From positions 1-64,000 of the forward strand of contig JALSJM010000001.1 of the NCBI GenBank assembly GCA_026989355.1: a DNA stretch of 64,000 nt. Reading direction: 5' to 3'. Of the stretch, positions 18,507 through 28,235 are shown piece after piece. Under the pieces are notes generated by a model. The model was not told the origin of the DNA and made no database searches. It saw only the letters and a program-made list of their open reading frames with translations. Numbering within the stretch: position 1 is the stretch's first letter; every line of letters starts with the position of its first letter. The stretch is from Paracoccaceae bacterium. Lineage in GTDB: Bacteria > Pseudomonadota > Alphaproteobacteria > Rhodobacterales > Rhodobacteraceae. The translations under genes and the position numbers were made by a program.

Positions 18507-18815
18507 ATGCAAAGTCAGACCATTCGCATTCGGCTGAAGGCTTTTGACTACCGCGTTCTGGATGCCAGCACGCAGGAGATCGTCAACACCGCCAAACGGA
18601 CCGGCGCCACCGTGCGCGGGCCCATTCCGCTGCCGAACAAGATCGAGAAATACACGGTGCTGCGGGGCCCGCACATCGACAAGAAATCCCGCGATCAGTT
18701 CGAGATCCGCACGCACAAGCGCCTGCTGGATATCGTTGATCCGACACCGCAAACCGTGGACGCGCTGATGAAGCTCGATCTGGCGGCCGGTGTCGATGTC
18801 GAGATCAAGGTTTAA
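18507..18815 (+). CDS. rpsJ: 30S ribosomal protein S10
   Basis: A 102-residue S10, a 3' head-domain protein of the small subunit that also acts as NusE in antitermination complexes. The sequence begins [19 protein letters not shown]. It contains the conserved loop [19 protein letters not shown] and the segment RTHKRLLDI. First gene of the S10 group; 15 bases precede rplC. Confidence 0.98.
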   Translation: MQSQTIRIRLKAFDYRVLDASTQEIVNTAKRTGATVRGPIPLPNKIEKYTVLRGPHIDKKSRDQFEIRTHKRLLDIVDPTPQTVDALMKLDLAAGVDVEIKV

Positions 18816-18830
18816 GGAGGGCACGGGAAG

Positions 18831-19586
18831 ATGCGCTCTGGTATCATTGCAAGGAAGGTGGGCATGACCCGCCTGTTCATGGAGGACGGGAAGCAGATTC
18901 CCGTTACCGTTCTTCAACTCGACAATCTTCAGGTCATCGCGCGGCGTACGGCTGAAAAGGATGGTTACACCGCTGTTCAGCTGGGAGCCGGCACTGCCAA
19001 GGCAAAGCGGGTATCCAAGGCGATGCGCGGCCATTTTGCCAAGGCAAACGTGGCGCCCAAGCGCAAGATAGCCGAATTTCGCGTGGCGCCCGAGAACCTT
19101 CTGGAAGTGGGGGCCGAGATTTCGGCCGAGCATTTCGTGGAAGGGCAGAAGGTTGATGTTTCCGGCACCTCGATCGGCAAGGGGTTTGCCGGTGCCATGA
19201 AGCGGCACAATTTCGGCGGTTTGCGCGCCAGCCATGGCGTTTCGATCAGCCACCGCAGCCACGGTTCGACCGGGCAGTGCCAGGATCCGGGCAAGGTGTT
19301 CAAGGGCAAGAAGATGGCCGGTCATATGGGTGCGGTGCGGGTAACCACGCAGAACCTTGAGGTGGTGCGCACCGATCCCGAGCGCGGCCTGATCATGGTG
19401 AAGGGCGCGGTGCCCGGTTCCAGGGGGGGCTGGGTTACGGTCAAGGATGCGGTGAAGAAGAAGCTGCCTGAAGGCGTGCCTTTTCCCGCTGGTCTGAAAA
19501 CCACGGCCAGGGCCAAACCCGCAACTGCGGCCGAATCCGACCAGGGCGCTCCGGCGGAAACTCCGGAAGGAGGGAATGAGGAATGA
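18831..19586 (+). CDS. rplC: 50S ribosomal protein L3
   Basis: A 251-residue L3, one of the first proteins to assemble on 23S rRNA, with a loop that reaches the peptidyl-transferase centre. [16 protein letters not shown] at the N-terminus and the glycine/histidine-rich loop around [16 protein letters not shown] are typical. The C-terminal tail (about residues 220-251, Ala/Pro/Glu-rich) is longer than in E. coli, as is common in Alphaproteobacteria. Its stop overlaps the start of rplD (ATGA). Confidence 0.97.
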   Translation: MRSGIIARKVGMTRLFMEDGKQIPVTVLQLDNLQVIARRTAEKDGYTAVQLGAGTAKAKRVSKAMRGHFAKANVAPKRKIAEFRVAPENLLEVGAEISAEHFVEGQKVDVSGTSIGKGFAGAMKRHNFGGLRASHGVSISHRSHGSTGQCQDPGKVFKGKKMAGHMGAVRVTTQNLEVVRTDPERGLIMVKGAVPGSRGGWVTVKDAVKKKLPEGVPFPAGLKTTARAKPATAAESDQGAPAETPEGGNEE

Positions 19587-20203
19587 AAGCGGACGTAATC
19601 AAGCTGGATGCCAAGAAGGCGGGTTCGATCGATCTCGATGACGAGATCTTCGGCCTTGAGCCGCGCGCCGACATCCTGCACCGCGTTGTGCGCTGGCAGC
19701 GTGCAAGGGCGCAGCAGGGCACGCACAAGGTCAAGACCCGGAGCGAAACCAGTTACTCGGGCAAGAAGATCTATCGCCAGAAGGGCACCGGCGGCGCCCG
19801 TCATGGTGACCGTAATGCGCCGATCTTTCGCAAGGGTGGTATCTACAAGGGGCCGGTGCCCCGCAGCCATGCCCATGATCTGCCGAAGAAATTCCGCAAG
19901 CTGGGCCTGCGCCATGCGTTGAGCGCCAAGGTGCGCGCCGGCGAGCTTGTGGTGATCGACGCGGCTGAATTGAAGGAAGCCAAGACGAAGGTTCTGGCAA
20001 AGGCGGTGAAGAACCTCGGGTGGAAGCGCGCGCTGGTGATTGACGGGGCCGAGGTGAATGAAAACTTCGCCCGTGCGGCCCGCAACATCGATGGCCTCGA
20101 TGTGCTGCCTTCGATCGGCGCCAATGTTTACGACATCCTGCGCCGTGACACGCTGGTGCTCACGAAGGCAGCGGTTGAAGCACTGGAGGCTCGTCTGAAA
20201 TGA
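19583..20203 (+). CDS. rplD: 50S ribosomal protein L4
   Basis: A 206-residue L4, which lines the nascent-chain tunnel. In E. coli it represses the S10 operon. The extended loop with [19 protein letters not shown] is present. It starts in an ATGA overlap with rplC and ends in an ATGA overlap with rplW, so the three genes are translationally coupled. Confidence 0.97.
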   Translation: MKADVIKLDAKKAGSIDLDDEIFGLEPRADILHRVVRWQRARAQQGTHKVKTRSETSYSGKKIYRQKGTGGARHGDRNAPIFRKGGIYKGPVPRSHAHDLPKKFRKLGLRHALSAKVRAGELVVIDAAELKEAKTKVLAKAVKNLGWKRALVIDGAEVNENFARAARNIDGLDVLPSIGANVYDILRRDTLVLTKAAVEALEARLK

Positions 20204-20496
20204 GCGAGAAACACAAACTTTACGACGTGATCCGCAAGCCGGTCATCACCGAGAAGGCCACGATGGCATCGGAAAACGGCGCCGTGGTGTTCGAGGTGGC
20301 GATGGATGCGAACAAGCCGCAGATCAAGGAGGCGGTGGAGACGCTTTTCGGTGTCAAGGTGAAGGCGGTAAATACGGCTATCACCAAAGGCAAGACGAAG
20401 CGCTTTCGTGGCCGGACCGGCAAACGGAAAGATGTGAAGAAGGCGTATGTCACGCTTGAGGAAGGCAGCACTATCGACGTGACCACCGGCCTCTGA
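20200..20496 (+). CDS. rplW: 50S ribosomal protein L23
   Basis: A 98-residue L23 at the tunnel exit, docking site for signal recognition particle and trigger factor. Conserved elements are [13 protein letters not shown] near the start and the loop [16 protein letters not shown]. The start overlaps the rplD stop (ATGA). A 94-base gap with a hairpin follows before rplB. Confidence 0.97.
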   Translation: MSEKHKLYDVIRKPVITEKATMASENGAVVFEVAMDANKPQIKEAVETLFGVKVKAVNTAITKGKTKRFRGRTGKRKDVKKAYVTLEEGSTIDVTTGL

Positions 20497-20515
20497 TAAA
20501 AGGCGCCGAATCTTT

Positions 20516-20538
20516 CGGCCCCGGCGCGTTCGGGGCCG
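20516..20538 (+). promoter_or_regulatory. rplW-rplB intergenic hairpin
   Basis: CGGCCCCG (20516-20523), a 7-base loop and CGGGGCCG (20531-20538), a perfect 8-bp stem. It is not followed by a T run (GTGCATTTTC comes next), so it is more likely an RNA-stability or processing element than a full terminator. Confidence 0.4.
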
Positions 20539-20590
20539 TGCATTTTCAACCCGGCCCCAGCGGGCCAAAGCAAGACGGAAGACAGGAAGC

Positions 20591-21433
20591 ATGGCACTCA
20601 AGTCGTACAAGCCGACGACGCCGGGCCAGCGCGGGCTGGTGCTGATCGACCGTTCGGAGCTCTGGAAAGGGCGCCCTGTCAAATCCCTCACCGAGGGGCT
20701 GACCAAGAAGGGCGGCCGGAACAACACCGGACGGATCACGATGCGCCGCCGCGGCGGCGGCGCGAAGCGTCTCTATCGCATCGTTGATTTCAAGCGCAGG
20801 AAATTCGATGTTCCGGCCACGGTGGAGCGGATCGAATACGATCCCAACCGCACGGCTTTCATTGCTCTTCTCCGCTATGAGGATGGTGAACAGGCCTATA
20901 TTCTGGCACCGCAGCGCCTGGCCGTGGGTGACACGGTTGTCGCCAGCGCCAGAGCCGATGTGAAGCCCGGCAACGCGATGCCCTTCACCGGCATGCCGAT
21001 CGGCACGATCGTGCACAATATCGAAATGAAGCCCGGCAAGGGGGGGCAGATTGCCCGTGCCGCCGGTGCCTATGCCCAGTTCGTGGGCCGCGATGGCGGT
21101 TATGCCCAGATCCGTCTTTCTTCGGGCGAACTGCGAATGGTGCGTCAGGAATGCATGGCCACCGTGGGTGCCGTTTCGAACCCCGACAACAGCAACCAGA
21201 ACCTCGGGAAAGCAGGCCGCAACCGCTGGAAGGGGCGTCGCCCGAAGGTGCGCGGCGTGGTGATGAACCCGGTGGATCACCCCCACGGCGGCGGTGAAGG
21301 CCGCACCTCGGGCGGACGTCACCCGGTCAGCCCGTGGGGCAAGCCCACAAAGGGCGCCCGCACCCGCAACAGGAAGAAGGCTTCTTCGAAGCTGATCCTT
21401 CGTTCCCGCCATGCCAAGAAGAAGGGCCGCTGA
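20591..21433 (+). CDS. rplB: 50S ribosomal protein L2
   Basis: A 280-residue L2, needed for subunit joining and peptidyl-transferase activity. The conserved C-terminal segment [17 protein letters not shown] contains the functionally important histidine. The N-terminal part begins [17 protein letters not shown]. Preceded by GGAAGC after the hairpin-containing gap; rpsS follows one base after the stop. Confidence 0.98.
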   Translation: MALKSYKPTTPGQRGLVLIDRSELWKGRPVKSLTEGLTKKGGRNNTGRITMRRRGGGAKRLYRIVDFKRRKFDVPATVERIEYDPNRTAFIALLRYEDGEQAYILAPQRLAVGDTVVASARADVKPGNAMPFTGMPIGTIVHNIEMKPGKGGQIARAAGAYAQFVGRDGGYAQIRLSSGELRMVRQECMATVGAVSNPDNSNQNLGKAGRNRWKGRRPKVRGVVMNPVDHPHGGGEGRTSGGRHPVSPWGKPTKGARTRNRKKASSKLILRSRHAKKKGR

Positions 21434-21434
21434 T

Positions 21435-21713
21435 ATGCCGCGTTCTGTATGGAAAGGCCCGTTTGTTGATTCCTACGTGCTGAAGAAAGCCGAGAAGGCA
21501 CGGGAGTCCGGGCGCAATGAAGTCATCAAGATCTGGTCGCGCCGTTCGACGATCCTGCCCCAGTTCGTGGGGCTGACGTTCGGTGTCTACAACGGCCGCA
21601 AGCATATCCCTGTCAACGTTTCGGAAGACATGATCGGTATGAAGTTCGGCGAGTTTTCGCCGACGCGCACATACTATGGTCATGCCGCCGACAAGAAAGC
21701 GAAGCGGAAGTAA
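21435..21713 (+). CDS. rpsS: 30S ribosomal protein S19
   Basis: A 92-residue S19, which binds the 16S rRNA head with S13 near the A site. It begins [20 protein letters not shown], the family start, which selects ATG 21435 over an upstream in-frame ATG inside rplB. Contains the conserved segment [15 protein letters not shown]. Confidence 0.97.
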   Translation: MPRSVWKGPFVDSYVLKKAEKARESGRNEVIKIWSRRSTILPQFVGLTFGVYNGRKHIPVNVSEDMIGMKFGEFSPTRTYYGHAADKKAKRK

Positions 21714-21716
21714 GTC

Positions 21717-22097
21717 ATGGGCAAGGCAAAGAACCCCCGCCGCGTGGCCGACAACGAAGCGATGGCGAAAGCCCGTATGCTTCGCACCAGCCCGCAGAAA
21801 CTCAATCTTGTGGCCGCAATGATCCGTGGCAAGAAGGTGGAAAAGGCGCTGGCCGATCTTACCTTCTCGAAAAAGCGGATCGCGCAGGATGTGAAGAAAT
21901 GCCTGCAGTCGGCCATCGCCAACGCCGAAAACAACCACGGGCTTGATGTGGATGAGCTGATCGTTGCCGAAGCCTGGGTGGGCAAGAACCTGGTGATGAA
22001 ACGCGGCCGTCCGCGGGCGCGGGGCCGTTACGGCCGCATCGTCAAGCCGTTTTCGGAAATCACGATCAAGGTGCGTCAAGTCGAGGAGCAAGCCTGA
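21717..22097 (+). CDS. rplV: 50S ribosomal protein L22
   Basis: A 126-residue L22, whose beta-hairpin lines the exit tunnel next to L4. The hairpin region has [18 protein letters not shown]. No macrolide-related deletion is evident. It starts 3 bases after rpsS and its TGA overlaps the ATG of rpsC by one base. Confidence 0.97.
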   Translation: MGKAKNPRRVADNEAMAKARMLRTSPQKLNLVAAMIRGKKVEKALADLTFSKKRIAQDVKKCLQSAIANAENNHGLDVDELIVAEAWVGKNLVMKRGRPRARGRYGRIVKPFSEITIKVRQVEEQA

Positions 22098-22804
22098 TGG
22101 GACAGAAAGTCAATCCGATTGGCATGCGCCTGCAGATCAACCGCACCTGGGACAGCCGCTGGTATGCGGACACCAAGGATTTCGGCGATCTGCTTCTTGA
22201 AGATATCCGCATGCGCGAATTCATCTTCAGCGAATGCAAGCAGGCCGGTGTGAGCCGCGTGATCATCGAGCGCCCCCACAAGAAGTGCCGGGTCACGATC
22301 CATACGGCGCGTCCGGGCGTGATCATCGGCAAGAAGGGGGCCGATATAGAAACCCTGCGCAAGAAGCTGGCCAACATGACCGACAGCGAACTGCATCTCA
22401 ACATTGTCGAGGTGCGCAAGCCCGAGATGGACGCCCAGCTGGTGGCTGACAGCATCGCCCAGCAGCTTGAGCGCCGTATCTCCTTCCGCCGTGCGATGAA
22501 ACGGGCGGTGCAGAATACCATGCGCATGGGGGCGCTCGGTATCCGGGTGAACGTTGCCGGGCGCCTTGGCGGGGCCGAGATCGCCCGCACCGAATGGTAT
22601 CGCGAAGGCCGGGTGCCGCTGCATACGTTGCGTGCCGATATCGATTACGCCACCGCACGCGCGATGACTCCCTATGGCATCATCGGGATCAAGGTGTGGA
22701 TCTTCAAGGGCGAGATCATGGAGCACGATCCCCAGGCGCATGACCGCCGTCAACAGGAACTCCAGGAAGGCCCGGCCCCGCGCGGTGCCGGCGGCCGTCG
22801 CTGA
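22097..22804 (+). CDS. rpsC: 30S ribosomal protein S3
   Basis: A 235-residue S3, part of the mRNA entry tunnel and its helicase activity. The KH domain contains [14 protein letters not shown]. It starts [18 protein letters not shown]. Translationally coupled to rplV by a one-base stop/start overlap. The last residues are Gly/Arg-rich. Confidence 0.98.
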   Translation: MGQKVNPIGMRLQINRTWDSRWYADTKDFGDLLLEDIRMREFIFSECKQAGVSRVIIERPHKKCRVTIHTARPGVIIGKKGADIETLRKKLANMTDSELHLNIVEVRKPEMDAQLVADSIAQQLERRISFRRAMKRAVQNTMRMGALGIRVNVAGRLGGAEIARTEWYREGRVPLHTLRADIDYATARAMTPYGIIGIKVWIFKGEIMEHDPQAHDRRQQELQEGPAPRGAGGRR

Positions 22805-22816
22805 GGAGATAGAGAG

Positions 22817-23230
22817 ATGCTGCAACCCAAGCGCACGAAATATCGCAAGCAGTTCAAGGGCCGCATCCATGGCAAGGCCAAGGGCGGCACCGAGCTCAAT
22901 TTCGGCACCTATGGGCTGAAGGCGCTTCAGCCCGAGCGCATCACCGCGCGCCAGATCGAGGCTGCCCGTCGTGCCATGACGCGCCACATGAAGCGTCAGG
23001 GTCGGGTGTGGATCCGCATCTTTCCCGATGTGCCCGTAACCAGCAAGCCCGCCGAAGTGCGGATGGGCAAGGGCAAGGGCTCGGTGGATTACTGGGCTGC
23101 GCGCGTGAAGCCCGGACGGATCATGTTCGAGATTGACGGCGTATCCGAATCTGTGGCAAGGGAGGCACTCCGCCTCGCTGCGATGAAGCTGCCGATCAAG
23201 ACGCGCACGGTCGTTCGCGAGGACTGGTAG
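22817..23230 (+). CDS. rplP: 50S ribosomal protein L16
   Basis: A 137-residue L16 near the A-site tRNA acceptor and 5S rRNA region. It begins [19 protein letters not shown]. Contains the conserved segment [21 protein letters not shown] 134-base gap without a gene follows before rpmC; it is GC-rich and has no clear terminator. Confidence 0.97.
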   Translation: MLQPKRTKYRKQFKGRIHGKAKGGTELNFGTYGLKALQPERITARQIEAARRAMTRHMKRQGRVWIRIFPDVPVTSKPAEVRMGKGKGSVDYWAARVKPGRIMFEIDGVSESVAREALRLAAMKLPIKTRTVVREDW

Positions 23231-23364
23231 GAACGGGTGCCGGCCCCGGGGGGCGGGGTGCGGGTCTTTGGTTTTGCAACGGCAGCAATGCCTGCCAGGT
23301 CCACCGGAAAACAGGGTAACCGGCTGCGGGCCCTCCGGTGATGTGAGAAGAAGGAAAAGAAGGC

Positions 23365-23568
23365 ATGGATGCCAAGGAGTTGAGAGAAAAGACGCCCGAC
23401 CAGCTGAAGGAGCAGCTGGAGAGCCTCAAGAAAGAGGCCTTCAACCTGCGCTTCCAGCAGGCCACCGGGCAGCTTGAGAACACTGCGCGGATGCGTCAGG
23501 TGCGCCGCGATATCGCGCGCGTGAAAACCGTTCTGAACGAGATCGCTGCGCAAGCGGCCGCCGAATGA
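23365..23568 (+). CDS. rpmC: 50S ribosomal protein L29
   Basis: A 67-residue helical L29 beside L23 at the tunnel exit. It begins [18 protein letters not shown], with the conserved [27 protein letters not shown]. It is preceded by AGAAGGAAAAGAAGG. Confidence 0.96.
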   Translation: MDAKELREKTPDQLKEQLESLKKEAFNLRFQQATGQLENTARMRQVRRDIARVKTVLNEIAAQAAAE

Positions 23569-23582
23569 GGAGCCTTTGAGAA

Positions 23583-23813
23583 ATGCCCAAACGTATTCTG
23601 CAAGGCACCGTTACCAGCGACAGGAACGACCAGACTGTTACCGTTCTGGTCGAGCGCCGTTTCCGTCATCCGGTTCTGAAGAAGACCATTCGCAAATCGA
23701 AGAAATACCGGGCGCATGATGCGAACAATGCGTTCAAGGTAGGCGACGAGGTGCGCATCATCGAATGTGCACCGAAATCGAAAACGAAACGCTGGGAGGT
23801 GATCGCCAACTAG
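23583..23813 (+). CDS. rpsQ: 30S ribosomal protein S17
   Basis: A 76-residue OB-fold protein that binds 16S rRNA early in assembly. Conserved features are [22 protein letters not shown] and the C-terminal part with [19 protein letters not shown]. It follows rpmC by 14 bases. Confidence 0.97.
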   Translation: MPKRILQGTVTSDRNDQTVTVLVERRFRHPVLKKTIRKSKKYRAHDANNAFKVGDEVRIIECAPKSKTKRWEVIAN

Positions 23814-23877
23814 GCTTTCACATTCCGGTTTGATCGAAACCCTGGGGTTGTTACCCCAAAGGTCGGGAGAAACCACA

Positions 23878-24246
23878 ATGATCCAGATGCAGACCAATCT
23901 GGATGTAGCTGACAACAGCGGCGCCCGTCGCGTTCAGTGCATCAAGGTTCTGGGAGGCTCCAAGCGCAAATATGCGTCTGTTGGCGATATCATCGTCGTT
24001 TCGGTGAAGGAAGCCATCCCGCGCGGTCGCGTGAAGAAGGGGGACGTGCGCAAGGCGGTTGTCGTGCGCACGGCAAAGGAGGTGCGTCGTGAAGACGGAA
24101 CCGCCATCCGCTTCGATCGCAACGCGGCTGTCATTCTCAACAACAACAACGAGCCGGTCGGCACCCGCATCTTCGGCCCTGTGGTTCGCGAGCTGCGGCA
24201 GAAGAACTTCATGAAGATCATCTCGCTTGCCCCGGAGGTGCTGTAA
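23878..24246 (+). CDS. rplN: 50S ribosomal protein L14
   Basis: A 122-residue L14, part of the inter-subunit bridge B8. ATG 23878 gives the family start [17 protein letters not shown]. An in-frame ATG 48 bases upstream adds sequence not seen in L14 and lacks a ribosome binding site, whereas GGGAGAAACCACA precedes 23878. The rplX gene follows one base after the stop. Confidence 0.97.
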   Translation: MIQMQTNLDVADNSGARRVQCIKVLGGSKRKYASVGDIIVVSVKEAIPRGRVKKGDVRKAVVVRTAKEVRREDGTAIRFDRNAAVILNNNNEPVGTRIFGPVVRELRQKNFMKIISLAPEVL

Positions 24247-24247
24247 G

Positions 24248-24562
24248 ATGGCTGCGAAACTGAAGAAAGGCGACAAGGTGATCGTGCTTGCCGGCAAGGA
24301 CAGGGGCAAGGAAGGCGTGATCGTTTCCATCAGCCCGAAAGCCGGCAAGGCCGTGGTGGAGGGCATCAACATTGCCATCCGCCATCAGCGCCAGAGCCAG
24401 AACAGCCAGGGCGGCCGCATTCCCAAGGCAATGCCGATCGATCTTTCCAACCTGGCGATCGTTGATCCCAAAGAAGGTGGGCCCACCCGTGTCGGCTTCC
24501 GTGTGGAAGACGGCAGGAAGGTGCGGTATGCCAAGAAATCCGGTGAGGTGATCGATGCTTGA
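24248..24562 (+). CDS. rplX: 50S ribosomal protein L24
   Basis: A 104-residue L24, an assembly initiator with an N-terminal KOW motif ([20 protein letters not shown]). The start at 24248, after GGTGCTGTAAG, matches the family N-terminus MAAKLKKGD. The stop overlaps the rplE start by 8 bases. Confidence 0.96.
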   Translation: MAAKLKKGDKVIVLAGKDRGKEGVIVSISPKAGKAVVEGINIAIRHQRQSQNSQGGRIPKAMPIDLSNLAIVDPKEGGPTRVGFRVEDGRKVRYAKKSGEVIDA

Positions 24563-25118
24563 TACCGCAAATTACACCCCGCGTCTGAAGGCGCAATACA
24601 AGGAAAGCATCGCGCCCGCGCTCAGGGAAGAGTTCGGCTACAGGAATGTGATGCAGATCCCGCGTCTTGAGAAGATCGTTCTCAATATCGGCTGCGGCGC
24701 CGAAGCCGTGCGCGACAGCAAGAAGGCCCGCTCGGCGGTCGAGGATCTGACGATCATCGCCGGCCAGAAGGCGGTGACTACGCGCGCCAAGAAATCGATT
24801 GCCGGTTTCAGGGTGCGCGAAGGCATGCCGCTTGGTGCCAAGGTTACCTTGCGCGGCGATCGGATGTATGAATTCCTGGATCGCCTGATCACCATCGCCC
24901 TGCCGCGCGTGCGTGATTTCCGTGGTATTTCCGGCAAGAGCTTCGACGGCCGCGGCAACTATGCCATGGGGCTGAAGGAGCATATCGTTTTCCCTGAAAT
25001 CGATTATGACAAGGTCGACGAGATCTGGGGGATGGACATCATCATCTGCACGACGGCTGAAACGGATGCAGAGGCCAAGGCCCTGCTGAAACATTTCAAC
25101 ATGCCGTTCAACAGCTGA
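24555..25118 (+). CDS. rplE: 50S ribosomal protein L5
   Basis: A 187-residue L5, a 5S rRNA-binding protein in the central protuberance that contacts P-site tRNA and S13. It has [16 protein letters not shown] near residue 30 and the conserved [10 protein letters not shown] towards the end. The start codon lies within the end of rplX, giving tight coupling. Confidence 0.97.
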   Translation: MLDTANYTPRLKAQYKESIAPALREEFGYRNVMQIPRLEKIVLNIGCGAEAVRDSKKARSAVEDLTIIAGQKAVTTRAKKSIAGFRVREGMPLGAKVTLRGDRMYEFLDRLITIALPRVRDFRGISGKSFDGRGNYAMGLKEHIVFPEIDYDKVDEIWGMDIIICTTAETDAEAKALLKHFNMPFNS

Positions 25119-25140
25119 GTGCGGGGAGAGAGTTAGAGAC

Positions 25141-25446
25141 ATGGCAAAGAAAGCAATGATCGAACGCGAAAAGAAGCGCCAGCGCCTGGTGGCCAGATAT
25201 GCCGCCAAGCGCGCCGCGCTGAAGGAAATCGCGAATGACGAAAGCCGCCCGATGGAAGAGCGCTTCAAGGCGCATCTGAAGCTGGCGAAGCTGCCTCGCA
25301 ACTCGTCACCTACACGGCTGCACAACCGGTGTCAGCTGACGGGACGCCCGCATGCCTATTATCGCAAGATGAAGATCTCGCGGATTGCGTTGCGCGAGCT
25401 TGGTTCGGACGGGAAGATCCCCGGTCTGATCAAGTCGAGCTGGTAA
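25141..25446 (+). CDS. rpsN: 30S ribosomal protein S14
   Basis: A 101-residue long-form S14 of the small-subunit head. It lacks the four-cysteine zinc motif of the short form (only one Cys, in [16 protein letters not shown]), so it is the zinc-independent type typical of Proteobacteria. It is preceded by GGGGAGAGAG. Confidence 0.97.
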   Translation: MAKKAMIEREKKRQRLVARYAAKRAALKEIANDESRPMEERFKAHLKLAKLPRNSSPTRLHNRCQLTGRPHAYYRKMKISRIALRELGSDGKIPGLIKSSW

Positions 25447-25458
25447 GGGAGAGACGCT

Positions 25459-25851
25459 ATGAACGATCCTATCGGCGATATGCTCACCCGTATCCGCAAC
25501 GCACAGATGCGCGGCAAGTCCACCGTGGTGACGCCCGCGTCCAAGCTGCGTGCCTGGGTGCTCGATGTGCTGGCGGATGAAGGCTATATCCGGGGGTATG
25601 AAAAGATCACCGGCAAAGATGGCCATCCGGCTCTTGAAATCAGCCTGAAATACCATGACGGCACCCCGGTGATCCGTGAAATCAAGCGTGTCTCCAAGCC
25701 CGGCCGCCGGGTTTACATGGGGGCGAAGGAAATTCCGCTGGTCCGCCAGGGCCTCGGGGTTTCGATTGTTTCCACGCCCAAGGGTGTCATGTCTGATGCG
25801 GCAGCACGCAGCGCCAATGTTGGCGGTGAAGTGCTCTGCACCGTATTCTGA
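25459..25851 (+). CDS. rpsH: 30S ribosomal protein S8
   Basis: A 130-residue S8, a central-domain assembly protein; in E. coli it represses the spc operon by binding the mRNA near rplE. The N-terminus [16 protein letters not shown] is characteristic. The C-terminal signature [20 protein letters not shown] is complete. Confidence 0.98.
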   Translation: MNDPIGDMLTRIRNAQMRGKSTVVTPASKLRAWVLDVLADEGYIRGYEKITGKDGHPALEISLKYHDGTPVIREIKRVSKPGRRVYMGAKEIPLVRQGLGVSIVSTPKGVMSDAAARSANVGGEVLCTVF

Positions 25852-25862
25852 GGAGGTCGGAA

Positions 25863-26396
25863 ATGTCACGTATCGGCAAGAAACCGGTTCCGCTTCCTTC
25901 CGGTGTCACCGCAAGCCTTTCAGGCCAGACGCTTGAAGTGAAGGGGCCGAAGGGCGCGCTTTCCTTCACCGCCACGGATGATGTGAGCATCGCCATCGGC
26001 GATGGCGAGGTCACCATCACCCCGCGCGGCAGTTCCAAGCGGGCGCGCCAGCAGTGGGGCATGAGCCGCACCCAGATCGAGAATTGTGTGAAGGGTGTGA
26101 CAGAGGGTTTCAAGAAGGAGCTTGAGATCAACGGCATCGGTTACCGCGCCCAGCTTCAGGGGAATGTTCTGAAACTGCAGCTCGGTTACAGCCACGATGT
26201 GGAATTCAAGGTGCCCGAAGGTGTGCAGATCACCGTGCCCAAGAATACCGAGATCGTGGTGGAAGGTATCGACAAGCAGCTTGTGGGCCAGGTGGCGGCG
26301 AATATCCGCGAATGGCGCAAGCCCGAGCCCTACAAGGGCAAGGGCATCAAGTACAAGGACGAATACATCTTCCGCAAGGAAGGCAAGAAGAAGTAA
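25863..26396 (+). CDS. rplF: 50S ribosomal protein L6
   Basis: A 177-residue two-domain L6 near the sarcin-ricin loop. It starts [15 protein letters not shown] and contains the C-terminal signature [15 protein letters not shown]. Ribosome binding site GGAGGT precedes the ATG; rplR follows after 11 bases. Confidence 0.98.
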   Translation: MSRIGKKPVPLPSGVTASLSGQTLEVKGPKGALSFTATDDVSIAIGDGEVTITPRGSSKRARQQWGMSRTQIENCVKGVTEGFKKELEINGIGYRAQLQGNVLKLQLGYSHDVEFKVPEGVQITVPKNTEIVVEGIDKQLVGQVAANIREWRKPEPYKGKGIKYKDEYIFRKEGKKK

Positions 26397-26407
26397 GGAC
26401 GGCAAAG

Positions 26408-26767
26408 ATGGCAAACAGCAAACGGGATCTGTTCCTCAAACGCCGCCTGCGCGTTCGGAACAAGCTGCGCCACAATGCGAACGGGCGTCTGCGCCTGAGC
26501 ATTCATCGCAGCAACAGGAACATCAGCGTTCAACTGATCGACGACGAGCGGGGTGTTACCATCGCCGCGGCATCGTCGCTCGAGAAGGAACTGGGCGTTG
26601 TCGGCAAGAACAACATCGAAGCTGCGGCGAAGGTCGGCAAGGCCATCGCCGAGCGGGCGAAGAAGGCCAAGGTGACGGAATGCTATTTCGATCGCGGCGG
26701 TTTTCTGTATCACGGCAAGGTCAAGGCGCTTGCCGAGGCGGCCCGCGAAGGCGGCCTGAAATTCTGA
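26408..26767 (+). CDS. rplR: 50S ribosomal protein L18
   Basis: A 119-residue L18, which with L5 and L25 binds 5S rRNA. ATG 26408 gives [20 protein letters not shown], the family start; reading further upstream would run into rplF in another frame. It contains [24 protein letters not shown] at the end of the protein. Confidence 0.96.
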   Translation: MANSKRDLFLKRRLRVRNKLRHNANGRLRLSIHRSNRNISVQLIDDERGVTIAAASSLEKELGVVGKNNIEAAAKVGKAIAERAKKAKVTECYFDRGGFLYHGKVKALAEAAREGGLKF

Positions 26768-26777
26768 GGAGACGACA

Positions 26778-27350
26778 ATGGCACGAGAAAGCAGACGCCG
26801 GGACCGCCGCGAACGCGAGGAAACCCCCGAATTCGCCGATCGTCTCGTCACGATCAACCGGGTTTCGAAAACCGTGAAGGGCGGCAAGCGCTTCGGATTC
26901 GCCGCGCTTGTCGTGGTGGGCGATCAGAAGGGCCGCGTGGGTTTCGGCAAGGGCAAGGCCAAGGAAGTGCCCGAGGCCATCCGCAAGGCCACCGAACAGG
27001 CCAAGCGCAATCTGATCCGTGTGCCGCTGCGCGAGGGCCGCACCCTGCACCATGACATGGAAGGGCGCCACGGTGCCGGCAAGGTGATCATGCGCACCGC
27101 TCCGGCGGGCACCGGGATCATTGCCGGTGGTCCGATGCGTGCGGTATTCGAAATGCTTGGCGTGCAGGATGTCGTGGCCAAGTCGATCGGTTCGCAGAAC
27201 CCCTACAACATGGTGCGTGCCACCATCGACGCGCTGACCAAGGAATCAAGCCCCCGCATGGTGGCTCAGCGTCGCGGCAAGAAGGTGGCCGACATCCTGC
27301 GCAGACCGGAAGCCGAGGCAACCCCGGCGGCCGAAAACGCACAGGCGTAA
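26778..27350 (+). CDS. rpsE: 30S ribosomal protein S5
   Basis: A 190-residue S5, which contacts S4 and affects decoding fidelity. The double-stranded-RNA-binding fold carries [19 protein letters not shown] and [17 protein letters not shown]. The short tail is Ala/Pro/Glu-rich. No ambiguity-type change can be judged from sequence alone. Confidence 0.97.
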   Translation: MARESRRRDRREREETPEFADRLVTINRVSKTVKGGKRFGFAALVVVGDQKGRVGFGKGKAKEVPEAIRKATEQAKRNLIRVPLREGRTLHHDMEGRHGAGKVIMRTAPAGTGIIAGGPMRAVFEMLGVQDVVAKSIGSQNPYNMVRATIDALTKESSPRMVAQRRGKKVADILRRPEAEATPAAENAQA

Positions 27351-27362
27351 GGAGCTGATCAC

Positions 27363-27557
27363 ATGGCCAAGAAGAAAACCATTGTCATCAGGCAGATCGG
27401 CAGCCCGATCCGCCGCCCTGCCATCCAGCGTCAGACACTGATCGGACTGGGTCTGAACAAGATGCACAGGACGCGCGAACTTGAAGACACGCCCGCGATT
27501 CGCGGCATGATCAACAAGATCCCGCATCTGGTGGAAATCGTCGAGGAGCGCGGCTGA
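27363..27557 (+). CDS. rpmD: 50S ribosomal protein L30
   Basis: A 64-residue L30 with [20 protein letters not shown] near the N-terminus and the conserved [17 protein letters not shown]. It starts 12 bases after rpsE. A 102-base gap follows before rplO. Confidence 0.96.
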   Translation: MAKKKTIVIRQIGSPIRRPAIQRQTLIGLGLNKMHRTRELEDTPAIRGMINKIPHLVEIVEERG

Positions 27558-27659
27558 GGCCGCGGCCCGGAGGTGGTCGTTTGCGGCCCCTGAAACCCAA
27601 TCGAAAGCCGTGTTCGGCCCCTTCGCTCGCGGGCTGCATCCGGCAAAGGAGAGAGCGAC

Positions 27660-28133
27660 ATGAAACTCAATGAACTGCGCGACAATCCCGGTGCGACCAG
27701 ATCCCGCAAGCGCGTTGGCCGTGGCCCCGGTTCGGGCAAGGGCAAGACCGGTGGCCGTGGCATCAAGGGGCAGAAATCCCGTTCGGGCGTGGCCATCAAG
27801 GGCTTCGAAGGCGGCCAGATGCCGCTTTACCAGCGGCTTCCCAAGCGCGGCTTCAACAAGCCCAACCGCAAGCAGTATGCGGTGGTGAATCTCGGCCTGA
27901 TCCAGAAGTTCATCGATGCGAAGAAGCTTGATGCGAAAAAGCCGATCACCGAGGACGCGCTGGTGGAAAGCGGCCTTGTGCGGCGCCGGAAGGATGGTAT
28001 CCGGGTGCTGGCCAAGGGCGATTTCAAGGCGAAAGTCGATCTGTCGGTAACCGGCGCATCTAAATCGGCGATCGAAATTGTCGAGAAGGCCGGTGGCAAA
28101 TTGACGGTCACGGCTTCGGCAGTGGCTGAATAA
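27660..28133 (+). CDS. rplO: 50S ribosomal protein L15
   Basis: A 157-residue L15 with a long Gly/Arg/Lys-rich N-terminal extension that threads the 50S core ([20 protein letters not shown]). The C-terminal globular part ends [11 protein letters not shown]. Preceded by AAAGGAGAGAGCGAC. A gap with a strong hairpin separates it from secY. Confidence 0.97.
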   Translation: MKLNELRDNPGATRSRKRVGRGPGSGKGKTGGRGIKGQKSRSGVAIKGFEGGQMPLYQRLPKRGFNKPNRKQYAVVNLGLIQKFIDAKKLDAKKPITEDALVESGLVRRRKDGIRVLAKGDFKAKVDLSVTGASKSAIEIVEKAGGKLTVTASAVAE

Positions 28134-28180
28134 GCGCTTGTGAGCGGCGTTGCGGCCGCTTAAATAACAGACAGGTTTTC

Positions 28181-28216
28181 CAGCGCCGCCGACCGGAAAC
28201 CGGTTCGGCGGCGCTG
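28181..28216 (+). promoter_or_regulatory. rplO-secY intergenic hairpin
   Basis: CAGCGCCGCCG (28181-28191) pairs perfectly with CGGCGGCGCTG (28206-28216). The interior extends by an A-T pair and CCGG/CCGG around an AAA loop, with one bulged T. No T run follows, and secY starts 20 bases downstream. It is the most stable non-terminator hairpin in the cluster and may reduce or process the message at the switch from ribosomal proteins to the translocase. Confidence 0.55.
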
Positions 28217-28235
28217 CCATAAAGAGAGAGAGAGC

